DNA of 55,439 nucleotides from positions 1 through 55,439 of the forward strand of contig JAJYWN010000009.1 of NCBI GenBank assembly GCA_021791495.1, given 5' to 3'. The translations under genes and the position numbers were made by a program. Positions 7,782-16,698 of this stretch are shown here, piece after piece. Source of the DNA: Bacillota bacterium. GTDB taxonomy: Bacteria; Bacillota; Sulfobacillia; JAJYWN01. Numbering within the stretch: position 1 is the stretch's first letter; the number at the start of each line of letters is the position of its first letter. The notes under the pieces were generated by a model, which was given only the letters and a program-made list of their open reading frames with translations, had not been told where the DNA came from and did not search any database.

Positions 7782-10352
7782 TTAGAGGTGTCCGTGCTTT
7801 TTCCGGCGTTTGCGAGAACGTTTCTTCGGCGGGGATAGCTCCACCTCAGGCCCGTCGTCAGTCTCCTCCATAAGATCATCGTCAGGTTCGTCCTCAAGCT
7901 CCTCCCGAGGCGGCCCTTCAGGTGACTCTCCAGGCGGCTCGTCTTGAGTACCCTCTCCCCGAATCGACTCCTCCGGCTCGGGTCCGGACGCCTGTGGGGT
8001 TTCTCCGGCGACGTCGACAGCTTCCCCCTGGTCGGCCGCCTCCGGAGCCCCCGGCCCCGGTGAGGCCTGATCGGCCGGGTGACCTGTGGCCGCTTGCTCG
8101 GCGGCGCTGGAGGCGGCGATGGCTTCGCGGAGTTCCGCTACCCAAGGTATCTCCGCCAGCGCGAAGCACTGCCTGATTGTGACCACAGATAGGCGGTACG
8201 GGTCGCTCGTGGTCACGAAGGGCAGAGAAGCCTCCCCCGGAAGACCCTCGATACCCGTGGGGGACTCCGTCGCCCAGAACATCGCCGACGCCGGGGGGGT
8301 GCCGAGGATGCCGACGATCCTCGGGAGCCTGAGGCAGGGGTGAACGTGCCCAAGCTGCTGTCTTCCCCATTGGATGGTGGCGTCCTTATGCTCACCCGTC
8401 AGGTAGCCGGCAAAGGCCTTCTGCACCAGTTCCCTGGACGTTTCTTCCGCCGAATCCAAGGCTCTTTCGGTCAGGTCCTTCGCCGTAACGGACTTCCATC
8501 TGGCTCCGGCCCACCCCGCAAAGCCGAGGACGGCCTGGGCGTCCTCGACCAGATGCCCGGCCATGGCCGCGACACCGACGTCGTCAAGACAGCAGGTAGT
8601 CGTCGAGCTACGATGGGACTCCCGGGCGGTCGCCTGCTCCCGCAGGGATGATTCCGCCTTGTTCAGTTCTCCCACTAGACGGGTCACGGCCGTCCGTTCG
8701 GCTTGGGTGACCTCGGAAGCTTGTTTTAGGATACCGGATAGAGTCTGGTGGAGCAAGGCGTTCCCAGTGTGCGCATACTTGTCGACGATTTCCTGGAGGT
8801 ACCCGTCTTTCTTGGCTTTCAGCCTGCCGGAAGTCACGATGAGTCCGACGGTATGATTGACCGCTCCCAGCACGGCGACGACAAGGAATACCAGAAGGCC
8901 GAAGGTCACGGCGGGAGGGCGATCACGGACCCCCATATTGAACAGAGTCGAGAACAAGGGACCGAGAGACAAGGCCCCCACCCAGTTCCGGATGAACATG
9001 GCCGCATAGCCCAAACCCAGGGCGCTCACCAGAGTCCCCACGAAAAGCGGAAAGGACCGCGACATCGACCCTCCCAGCCGCCGCAGGTCGTTTCTGAACA
9101 CCTCACCCCGGTCACTCGATAGGTGCCCCTCCAGTGCCGCCGCATTCAGGCTCTCTTCACGCGCCCGGGTCTTCTGCCGGCCCTCCAGGTCCTCCAGCCA
9201 TTGCTTCAGAACGACAGGCTTCGTGCTACCCGACACCAGGAGCTGATCGACATCGTCGCCCAGTCCTTTGCCATAACGGGCGACCTTGGCCTCGGCAAAG
9301 GCGGCGAAAGCACGTCTCAGTTTCCCAACGTACCAGATACCCAGCTCGGTATCCCAGGTGGCAATCTCGTTGTGCCAGACCGCCGGGTTATGGTCGCTGA
9401 GGAAGGGCCGGCGGTTCAGTGCTCCCTGGTGCTGTTCCAGGATTTGGCTCAACTCACCCACCGCGGATTCGAGCGGAGCCGCGGTCTCGGCCATCTTAGG
9501 TGGCAAGAGGCCTCGCCCCTGACTCCGTTCGGGCTTGGCCCCTGAGGCATCCGCCTCCTGGTCTAGCTGAGTCTGATCGCGGATGCTCAAATGGGCAAGC
9601 TTGCGGGCGATGATCCGCCGCATGGTCATGACCGGGAACGCATAGGTGCGGAGGCCGAAGGTCGCGTAGTTCAGAGCGACCTTGCCGTCGCTTCCGCCGG
9701 AAAGACTGTACTCGTAGGACGCGTCGGCGGTGACCGCCGGGACTGGTTGGAGGTAGGTCCGCAGGGCTTCGTCACCGGCAAAGCTGGAGAACACAAGGAG
9801 GGAAAGAAACTGGGCTGTCGCGTCCAGAAGGTCCGCTTGGGGCAAGATCCCAACGTCTTCTAACTCCCGCGACGCCAGGAAGACCTTGGCCAGTACGTCG
9901 CCGCACGCCAGCCCCTCTAAGGCCGACAGACGGGCGTTCAGGTCCTGGGATTCCTTCCCCGGCTGATGGCTGTCGGGAAGCAGGGCGAGGCCGATAATCG
10001 GCTTCGTAAAGGCGGCGTAGGCGGCCGTGGCGACTTCGGAGAGGGCGTCCGACTGCGGGTCGGCCAGATCGGCAACGAGGTAAACATCGCAGGTCTGGCG
10101 GCTCAGGTAAGTGGGCACACGGACCGTGAACCCCTCCAGTTTGCCGAGCGCGTCCAGCTTCCTCTGGTCCAAAACGCCCATGCGGGCCGACCGCAGGTCC
10201 TCCGACAGGCCGGCCCGCCCCGGAGCAACGGTAATCGTGGCTACGATCTCCGAAACTTGTGGTGGAAGCAGCCGAAACGAGTCTCTCAGGAGATCCAGGA
10301 CCTCACTGCCCGCCGCACCAAAGCCGATGATAACCGAAGGCCTGATCTCCAA
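7782..10352 (-). CDS. diverged tubulin/FtsZ-like membrane-associated protein
   Basis: 856 aa. The N-terminus (SVIIGFGAAGSEVLDLL) looks like the first nucleotide-binding loop of the tubulin/FtsZ fold, as in the neighbouring gene, but I find no GGTG(S/A) loop further on, so GTP binding may be lost or altered. Hydrophobic segments at about residues 438-520 should anchor the protein in the membrane. A long helical middle follows, and the C-terminus (about 750-856) is Pro/Glu/Asp-rich and ends in a basic tail (KKRSRKRRKKHGHL). TTG start with a GAGAGG motif about ten bases upstream; the start is 4 bp past the previous stop, implying coupling. Likely a partner of the 969-aa tubulin-like protein. The family assignment is weaker than for that protein. 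Confidence 0.6.
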   Translation of the reverse strand: MEIRPSVIIGFGAAGSEVLDLLRDSFRLLPPQVSEIVATITVAPGRAGLSEDLRSARMGVLDQRKLDALGKLEGFTVRVPTYLSRQTCDVYLVADLADPQSDALSEVATAAYAAFTKPIIGLALLPDSHQPGKESQDLNARLSALEGLACGDVLAKVFLASRELEDVGILPQADLLDATAQFLSLLVFSSFAGDEALRTYLQPVPAVTADASYEYSLSGGSDGKVALNYATFGLRTYAFPVMTMRRIIARKLAHLSIRDQTQLDQEADASGAKPERSQGRGLLPPKMAETAAPLESAVGELSQILEQHQGALNRRPFLSDHNPAVWHNEIATWDTELGIWYVGKLRRAFAAFAEAKVARYGKGLGDDVDQLLVSGSTKPVVLKQWLEDLEGRQKTRAREESLNAAALEGHLSSDRGEVFRNDLRRLGGSMSRSFPLFVGTLVSALGLGYAAMFIRNWVGALSLGPLFSTLFNMGVRDRPPAVTFGLLVFLVVAVLGAVNHTVGLIVTSGRLKAKKDGYLQEIVDKYAHTGNALLHQTLSGILKQASEVTQAERTAVTRLVGELNKAESSLREQATARESHRSSTTTCCLDDVGVAAMAGHLVEDAQAVLGFAGWAGARWKSVTAKDLTERALDSAEETSRELVQKAFAGYLTGEHKDATIQWGRQQLGHVHPCLRLPRIVGILGTPPASAMFWATESPTGIEGLPGEASLPFVTTSDPYRLSVVTIRQCFALAEIPWVAELREAIAASSAAEQAATGHPADQASPGPGAPEAADQGEAVDVAGETPQASGPEPEESIRGEGTQDEPPGESPEGPPREELEDEPDDDLMEETDDGPEVELSPPKKRSRKRRKKHGHL

Positions 10353-10355
10353 GTC

Positions 10356-13265
10356 TCATCGCCTCTCATTCGCTGCCATCCGGGCCCTGAACGCAAGCTC
10401 CGCGAAGCGGGCCGATATGCGCCGGTTGATCTGACGCATCAGGTCGGCTTCATAATGGTCGCGCTCGACGGTTATGTCGGCGCTGATTCTTTTCTGAGCG
10501 CTGCTGTAGAAGTTCTCTAGGTCGCGGATATCCCTGGTCATCAACTCCTGTTCCCGGCGCTTGATAAGTTCGTCCAGCGCGAGCTTGACATTATCGGGCA
10601 GCCTCAGAAAAGCGTCCCGGACCACAGTGAGCTTGGGTGATCCTAAGTCCTCTACGGCCGCCCCCTCAGCGGTCCCTAGAGTCAAGGCGTAGTTCCCGTC
10701 CCCCGCCCTGCGGATGTACTGCATAGCCAGACCGAGGGCGAAGGACTGGCTGGCGTGGCTCACGATCTCTTCCTGCTCTCCGATGTCATCGAACCCGGCC
10801 CAGTCCCGGTGGATGTGCAGAGGCCTGGCCGCCTGACCGTCATCCCACAGGCGCTTCTCTTCCCGGTACTCATTACGCCATTCATCGATATAGGACAGGT
10901 CCTGCAGCTCAAGCCCGTATTCGACGGTGATGACCGTAACCTGATGGTGATTCCTCGAAGGCACGAAGACGGGGGCGGCCAGAAGCCTTTGGCTAAACGG
11001 ATCGCACCACGCCTGTCCTCCCCCTTCGCCTGGGATTCTCGGCACAGCGACGATAGTCGTTGAGCCAACTTGGGCCCTCTCCTGCCGGTAAACCCAGAAC
11101 GGGACGCAGAGTTCCAGGGCCCGGTTGACCAAGGCCCGGTACTCATCGGGGCGGCCCAGCAACTCCAGAATGTCGAGGAGTGATTTCTGGCGCAAATCGT
11201 TAACGTACTGCTCGGCGACCCTGTTGCGCAAGAGCGTCCGAAGATTCTCGCTCATGCTCTTGTCCTCACTTGTGGCAATCTTCCACAGCTTGTCGGAGAT
11301 GCTGATGAACACATCCGCTAAGTTCACCTGCATCTTCGTAGCCAGCAGTTTGAGGTCGGCTCCGTCGCCGGCGCTTCTCAAGACATACAGGTATTGAGCG
11401 TTATCACGCTCGTAGCCGGAAAGGATGGCCACCTGCTTCTGCTGCTCATCCTGGAACCACCGGAGGAGGCCTGCCTCGCCGGTAACCATGGTGGCCAGAG
11501 TCGATAGCCGATTGGAGTGGCGTTGAGCCTCCTGCGAGAGTTGGTGCAGAAGCCTCCTCTTGGCCTCCGCTGTGGCCTGGTCTCTCTGGGTGCTGAAGAA
11601 GGTGGCCGCCTTCCCGATCACTTCTTTGACTGCCGCTGCGATGTACTTACGGGCCAGGAATCGACGGTTGGTGGCCTCCCTGAGAATCTCCGCCAAGCCG
11701 GTCTTCAGGACCGCGGGCGAATCGACCGCGGTCTCGGGGCCCAGAGCCGTGGCGGCCTGACCCATGTCCGCCAGCCTCGTCGTGACTGCTCTCAGGAATT
11801 CGTTAGCTAGGGCAAGGCCGCCATCGGCGCTTGTGAAAAGCTGTTGAGTGCGTAATTCCAGTCTTCCGGCGATGGGGCCGAAGGCGCGCTGAACCTTCGC
11901 CCACAACTGTTCCTTGATCCCCCTGATCTGGTTCTCACAACTGCCCCAGACATCAAGGAACTGCCGGTTGGCCCCTTCGTCGCGCAGGTAAATGTCTTCC
12001 TCAGATAGGTTGATCTGACTGATCTCGTTCCCATCGATGGTCTGAAGCAGCGCATCCAAATCCGTCAGACTGGTCGCGCCCATGAACTCAGCAGCCTCTT
12101 TGGCAGCCCGGGCTACGACCTCCTGGTCCTCCGGGGTGGCGGCCGGTACGGCAGTCGTGGTGAGGTACCTCTTAAGGAGGCGGCCGGCGGTCTCGGCCGC
12201 GCAATACCGGGCGGCCACATCCCTTGGAAAGGAAATGATGACTGTCCCGAAGGACTGGCAGGCCGTGTCTTGCTGGGGCAAGTTGACTACCAGAGCGTTA
12301 TTCTGGAGTCCGGCGGTGGTCGCCGAGAGCGTGAACAAGCCTTCGGCCGCTAGATCGTACAGAATGGACAGCGACGAGATAACCTGCCGGTTACGAGTCC
12401 AGGCCTCGATGAGGTAAGTCGTGTCGAATACCCTGGCATATCCTTCATACGGGACCGCCCCGCCCTGGTTGGGGTAGCGAGGAGCGAACTGGTTGATGTT
12501 TCCGTTGAAGTAGGTCAGTTCCTTCAGCGCCGAGTAGCCGTTGGCCTTCCAGCGCCGGATGACCTGCTCATTGTTATTCGATGCGCCGTACTCAAAGACA
12601 TCGGGCATGATCAGGGTGGCGAAGATGGACACTTGCTGGAACTGTGGTATATGCCTGGTCATATGGGCGATGTCCAGAAACATGGAAGCGCCGGTCCCTC
12701 CGGCTATCGACCCCACCAGGTAGACGTTTAGATGCGCGGCGCCGGCGGGGTTGTTGAGGTTATTCTCGTTGTTGAACTCCCGGGCCCGGATCAGGACGCG
12801 GTCGAAAGCCTGCCGGACTTCCGCCCAGCGGTAGAACAAGGCCAGACGGCCCACGGCCCGCACCGCGCCCGCCCCTTGGTGGACGAAAGGTGGCGTGTAC
12901 GGGGCGCGGTAGGCGTCTCCAATGAACCACCAGTCGTCAATGACTTCTCTCACTCTAGCCGAGCGGATGGCTTCGACCGGGTTGAAGTTGCCGAGGTTCA
13001 GGAACTCCTTCTGCGGGTCGATGTGCCTGTACCTATCGGAATAGGGTTCAAGGTCGATGCACAAGAACTGGTAGGCGCTCTGCTGTTCGGAAGGCACCCG
13101 GCTCTTTACCAGGCCCTTGATACGGTTGACGATGTTGGCGCCGGAGCCACCCAGGCCCAAGAACACCGTCGGTGTCACATAGAGAAAATCTTGGGCCAGT
13201 CTTGCTTCCTGTTGGGGCGCTTCCCTCTCGTACAGCGCCTCGACTTCCTCCATCCGGTCATTCAT
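10356..13265 (-). CDS. tubulin-like protein (Tubulin_2-type, FtsZ/tubulin superfamily)
   Basis: 969 aa. Two hallmarks of the superfamily are visible: PTVFLGLGGSGANIVNRI near residue 32-48 (first glycine loop) and LVGSIAGGTGASMFLD near residue 179-193, matching the tubulin signature G-G-T-G-(S/A). After the about 400-residue GTPase-type region comes a long, mostly helical C-terminal half without recognisable domains. Such large bacterial tubulin-like proteins are known from operons with vWA proteins and have been proposed to act in membrane remodelling; that role is not demonstrated. The ATG has GGAGG nine bases upstream, overlapping the end of the vWA gene. Confidence in the superfamily is good, in the function low. 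Confidence 0.8.
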   Translation of the reverse strand: MNDRMEEVEALYEREAPQQEARLAQDFLYVTPTVFLGLGGSGANIVNRIKGLVKSRVPSEQQSAYQFLCIDLEPYSDRYRHIDPQKEFLNLGNFNPVEAIRSARVREVIDDWWFIGDAYRAPYTPPFVHQGAGAVRAVGRLALFYRWAEVRQAFDRVLIRAREFNNENNLNNPAGAAHLNVYLVGSIAGGTGASMFLDIAHMTRHIPQFQQVSIFATLIMPDVFEYGASNNNEQVIRRWKANGYSALKELTYFNGNINQFAPRYPNQGGAVPYEGYARVFDTTYLIEAWTRNRQVISSLSILYDLAAEGLFTLSATTAGLQNNALVVNLPQQDTACQSFGTVIISFPRDVAARYCAAETAGRLLKRYLTTTAVPAATPEDQEVVARAAKEAAEFMGATSLTDLDALLQTIDGNEISQINLSEEDIYLRDEGANRQFLDVWGSCENQIRGIKEQLWAKVQRAFGPIAGRLELRTQQLFTSADGGLALANEFLRAVTTRLADMGQAATALGPETAVDSPAVLKTGLAEILREATNRRFLARKYIAAAVKEVIGKAATFFSTQRDQATAEAKRRLLHQLSQEAQRHSNRLSTLATMVTGEAGLLRWFQDEQQKQVAILSGYERDNAQYLYVLRSAGDGADLKLLATKMQVNLADVFISISDKLWKIATSEDKSMSENLRTLLRNRVAEQYVNDLRQKSLLDILELLGRPDEYRALVNRALELCVPFWVYRQERAQVGSTTIVAVPRIPGEGGGQAWCDPFSQRLLAAPVFVPSRNHHQVTVITVEYGLELQDLSYIDEWRNEYREEKRLWDDGQAARPLHIHRDWAGFDDIGEQEEIVSHASQSFALGLAMQYIRRAGDGNYALTLGTAEGAAVEDLGSPKLTVVRDAFLRLPDNVKLALDELIKRREQELMTRDIRDLENFYSSAQKRISADITVERDHYEADLMRQINRRISARFAELAFRARMAANERR

Positions 13266-13271
13266 AGACCG

Positions 13272-16004
13272 TCACCTCCGCTGGTTCCTGTTTCGCAGGG
13301 AAGGGTTGTGATAGCGGAACTGATAAACGGTACCGCCGCATGCCAACCCGAATGTGTCTCCGTCATAGATGTCGGCCTGCTGCAGCCGCACCCCTCTGAC
13401 AGACAGGTCCACCGTCCCGTCGAGTCTCGTCAGGCGGATCGTCGATCGGCCTCCCGTCCCCTTGGCATGGGCTAGCCTGAGGGCTTGTGGCGCAAGCCCC
13501 TTCAGGAGAAGGTCGGCCTTCCTGGCGTCGCCGCCCAGAGTGACCCAGTTAGGGTGCAGAAGCAGCGATTTCCAGGCACGCACGGGGCTTTCAGTATGCC
13601 GCCGGGACAGCTCCACCACTGGAGCCGTGGTGCCTGTGCCGGAGACGTTCGCGCCGGCGATGGTGATGAGAGCAGGACCGGGCGGCGCCGCTTCCACCGC
13701 CGGCACGGGCGCAGGCGGCGAGGTCCCAATGATCGCCGGGACAATGTCCCAGGGGCTCACGGCTGCCGGCCCCGACGACAGATTTGCCGGGGAGGATCTG
13801 GGGGCCGCCACCGGCATGAGCCGCCCCCGGATCTTGGGAATCGCCAGCCACCTGGCGACTGAAGCCACCAGCAGCGCCAGCAAGGCGATGCCCAGGGCGA
13901 CCCAAACTTCACGCTGGTCCGCCAGCCAGCTGTTGAACACCAGAACGACCGGCAGTTCCAGTCTTTCGACCTGTTGATCCTTGACTGCCAGGGCTCTGAC
14001 ACCCGGAGGCGGCGTTATCGCCAGCGTGGCGCGGTACCGCCGGCTGAAGAAGAAACTGGGACGCGCCTGGGGAGCCGGAGTGAACTGGGCGATGAGATGC
14101 CCGGTTTCGGCCTTGGAGCCCGTGGCGCTATCGACCAGGACAAGGTTCGCCGGAAGGCTGGACGCCTTAGACCCTGAAACCATCGTCTGAAACTGGATCT
14201 TGCCGACATCCGGGTAGTTGCGGGCGGCCACCGGGACCACGGCCCGAAGCGGACTGCCTTTCGAGGCCAGCTTGTAGGGCCATACCACCACCCACTTGCT
14301 CGTGGTTGTCCGGACTTCGACCGGCTTTACGTCAAGGACCACGGGACGGTCACGATACCCGTCCACCACCACCGACGCCTGGTATCGCCCCGCCGGCTTG
14401 CCCGACGGCCCTTGGTCCTGGTACACGATGGAGTAGGAACGGTCCGCGCCGGGGGCGGCGTCGGTCAGAAAGACTTCCCGGCCATCCGGCAGGCTGAGCA
14501 GAAGACTCGGCGGCGAGCCGGCTCCGGCCCCGGCACTGGTCCCGGTCCTCTTCACCGTGAAGTTTACCGGGTCATAGGTGTTGGCTGGGCTCGGCCGCCA
14601 GTCGAGGACGGCGTGCTTCGGCTCCACTTTCACATAACTGAACGCTTCGCGAATCGGGTCGACCCGGCCCGGCGAATCGTACCAGAGCCCAAATCTGGCT
14701 ATGTACGAGCCCGGAGGTAGCGATGCCGTGGCGAGGGTGCTGGTGAAGATGTTCGACCCCTTCTTCTCGGCCGCCAGATCGACGGGCTGGGCGCGCCCAT
14801 CGCGACCGGCCAGCGGCTTGCCGTCTTCGGTGAGAAGCTCAGCCGTGACCCTTGTCTTAGCCAACACGCTGGAGATCAAAGGACGTCCCTGCCGGTCGTA
14901 GACGCCAAGCTTGGCGCGAAGGTCCTGCCCCTCTTCCAGAACGACATTGCTACTCGGTTCCTGGAGGATGAGCTGAAGATCGACCTTCTCCACCACCCAC
15001 GCCGCACCCGCCACTTGTCCGGTTTGCTCCACCTTCCAGATGCCTGGGGCCGGGCGCGCCACGGTGTGGACCACGTAGTTCGGCCCGTGCTGTTGACCCT
15101 GGGTTTCGACGGTGGAGGTGAAGGACACCGCGTTCTTGGGCGTTTTCAAGGTGATGCCACCCTGTGTCTTGGGCGGTTTGACGGCCAAGACCGAGAAGCG
15201 TGACGTGGCATCGATGACCGGTATATCCCCTTGGCTAACGCTCAGGAGGTTCAGAGCCTTGATTGACTTCAGCGTATTCAAGAAGGCCTTTGGCAGGTCG
15301 TCGGCCCTGGTCACCCTCTGCGGGTACGGCGCGCCGGTCTGATCGGCCAGGCTTTTCAGCCATTCATAGTCGGCCCCAGGGCCCAGGGCGATGGAGAGGA
15401 GTTTAATCTTCCCCGCGAATTCCGGGATGATCTGGGTGTTTATCTCCGTCATCTGGCTTGCCCTGTTCTTATCTCCAATCCCTTCGGGCTGACCGTCGGT
15501 CAGCATGACGATGAACTTGGGAGAATCGCCCTGGGACTGGCTCAGTTCCATACCCGCCTCTCTCAGAGCATCGACCATATTCGTGTTCTCGTCCGTGGCC
15601 GTGGGCCACTTGTCGAGTTCCTGTTTGAGGGCTCGGCGGGCATCGGCGCCGCCGATTCGGGAGAACTGGCCGATCACGTGGTTCCTATCTCCGAAAAGAA
15701 CGACCCCAAGGTTATCGAAATCGTCCAAAAGGTCGATGAAAGCCAGTGCCGCCGTGATACGGTAGTCCTTAGGGTCGCTGGGAGGGTCTCCCCTCTTATC
15801 CATGCTGCCGGAGTTGTCGATGAGCAGCACGACGTCGACCGGGCGGTCCCCCGGAGCTGTTTGGTTGCCATTCCCGCGTCCTAACCCAAGTCGGCCGGTG
15901 AGGCCAGAGAGGCTTGCTCCCAAGCTAGAACAAGACGTAGCTGTGGCAATCAGGGTAGCCGTAAACAAAGACAATAATGCCACCAGAGCAACTCGTCGGA
16001 GCAA
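13272..16004 (-). CDS. vWA-domain membrane protein with C-terminal FHA-like domain
   Basis: 910 aa, first gene of the four-gene operon. Residues 1-25 form a signal sequence with a possible lipobox (ATSC, Cys25). The vWA domain follows (about 55-250) with a full MIDAS: DNSGS near residue 62, a Thr in TDENTNM and the Asp of LTDGQPEG. Then come beta-rich, probably extracytoplasmic domains (about 260-690), one membrane helix (VWVALGIALLALLVASV, about 698-722), a Pro/Ala linker and a C-terminal domain (about 810-905). The elements VTLGG and YDGDTFGLACGGTVYQF resemble a forkhead-associated fold. So an outside sensor or adhesion domain appears linked to an inside phosphopeptide-binding-like domain. 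TTG start preceded by GGGGGGAAC; the true start could shift slightly. Confidence 0.75.
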   Translation of the reverse strand: MLRRVALVALLSLFTATLIATATSCSSLGASLSGLTGRLGLGRGNGNQTAPGDRPVDVVLLIDNSGSMDKRGDPPSDPKDYRITAALAFIDLLDDFDNLGVVLFGDRNHVIGQFSRIGGADARRALKQELDKWPTATDENTNMVDALREAGMELSQSQGDSPKFIVMLTDGQPEGIGDKNRASQMTEINTQIIPEFAGKIKLLSIALGPGADYEWLKSLADQTGAPYPQRVTRADDLPKAFLNTLKSIKALNLLSVSQGDIPVIDATSRFSVLAVKPPKTQGGITLKTPKNAVSFTSTVETQGQQHGPNYVVHTVARPAPGIWKVEQTGQVAGAAWVVEKVDLQLILQEPSSNVVLEEGQDLRAKLGVYDRQGRPLISSVLAKTRVTAELLTEDGKPLAGRDGRAQPVDLAAEKKGSNIFTSTLATASLPPGSYIARFGLWYDSPGRVDPIREAFSYVKVEPKHAVLDWRPSPANTYDPVNFTVKRTGTSAGAGAGSPPSLLLSLPDGREVFLTDAAPGADRSYSIVYQDQGPSGKPAGRYQASVVVDGYRDRPVVLDVKPVEVRTTTSKWVVVWPYKLASKGSPLRAVVPVAARNYPDVGKIQFQTMVSGSKASSLPANLVLVDSATGSKAETGHLIAQFTPAPQARPSFFFSRRYRATLAITPPPGVRALAVKDQQVERLELPVVLVFNSWLADQREVWVALGIALLALLVASVARWLAIPKIRGRLMPVAAPRSSPANLSSGPAAVSPWDIVPAIIGTSPPAPVPAVEAAPPGPALITIAGANVSGTGTTAPVVELSRRHTESPVRAWKSLLLHPNWVTLGGDARKADLLLKGLAPQALRLAHAKGTGGRSTIRLTRLDGTVDLSVRGVRLQQADIYDGDTFGLACGGTVYQFRYHNPSLRNRNQRR

Positions 16005-16198
16005 ACCCCGTTCCCCCCAAAAAGCACCGCGGGCACCCCAGGTACAACCCCAATACCATGCAGGTCCCTATTGCAATAGTGGATTCGGTCTCCGGCCGGT
16101 GAGAGCGAAAGGTCCCCGTGGACCTAGGGACGCAACTCGGCTCTGTGGTATTCGTTTAGATTTGTTCCATTCCTGCCAATATCCGACATCATAGTTGT
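16005..16198. other. upstream region of the vWA/tubulin-like operon
   Basis: Should carry the leftward operon promoter. I see only a perfect 10-bp palindrome TATTGCAATA at 16069-16078, with a poor -10/-35 arrangement around it. No gene is supported here. Confidence 0.3.
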
Positions 16199-16511
16199 CT
16201 AATGGATGAAGAGGAAACGTCGTCCAGAAAGATGACAGAGTCCTTTCGGGGGGTAGGGAGGAAAGGCTTTGGAAGTGATAGGACCCGGGGCAAGGCGGTA
16301 CTGGAGCTCGGTACAGGAGCTCGGTATTGCTGTCATATCGGATCTGGAGGGTGTCGCCTCTGACCCCCTTGCGGTCGACGTTCCGGAAGCTGGCGGTAAA
16401 GGGCCTGCCATCGTAAACCAAGAGGGCCCGGCGGGACTCCCCGCGCGCCAATTTCAGGCGGTCGTGCCGTGCGAACTCCTCGGTGGCACTGGGCGCAATT
16501 GAGGCTAAAGA
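16199..16511 (-). pseudogene. remnant of a gene's 3' end, frameshifted by a 13-bp duplication
   Basis: Reading leftward, the frame from 16511 to about 16310 has protein-like sequence (including EEFARHDRLKLARG, FTASFRNVDRKGV and DTLQIRYDSNTELL) but begins right after a stop codon and has no start with a ribosome-binding site, so the 5' part is missing. An 11-bp direct repeat at 16303-16313 and 16316-16326 (period 13) shifts the frame; removing one unit would join it to the frame that stops at 16199. I do not recognise the family. It is probably a decayed gene left by rearrangement at the edge of the A+T-richer island. Confidence 0.35.
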
Positions 16512-16586
16512 TTAACCAAGAACCAAGGTGACATCTTCAAGGATAATGGTTTGCAGGCACACTTCCTGTGAGGCGACGACGCTCTA

Positions 16587-16615
16587 TTGCCCTGTAGTCC
16601 GCAGCGTTGTATAAT
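16587..16615 (+). promoter_or_regulatory. sigma-A-like promoter, TTGCCC-17-TATAAT
   Basis: A perfect TATAAT at 16610-16615 preceded at exactly 17 bp by TTGCCC (16587-16592). Transcription would start near 16622 and run rightward into a hairpin at 16671-16688, giving either a short RNA of about 70-80 nt or an attenuated leader for the island genes further right. Confidence 0.55.
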
Positions 16616-16670
16616 GATGGCAAATCTGCACTGGCGTTCCCAGAGGATGTCCAGTTATTAATGCGAGAGA

Positions 16671-16688
16671 GACCGCCTTTCGGCGGCC
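16671..16688. terminator. strong hairpin, probably bidirectional terminator
   Basis: On the minus strand GGCCGCC-GAAA-GGCGGUC forms a 7-bp stem with one G.U pair and a stable GNRA-type tetraloop. On the plus strand the same position has an A/C mismatch, so the fold is better leftward. Flanking GAG/CTC can extend it. It lies 11 bp beyond the stop of the leftward hypothetical ORF ending at 16699 and about 50 nt downstream of the rightward promoter at 16587. Confidence 0.5.
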
Positions 16689-16698
16689 TTCTCACTTT

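Noticed and set aside
16069-16078. TATTGCAATA palindrome as operator of the vWA operon
   Set aside because: Short, single, and not placed relative to a credible promoter.
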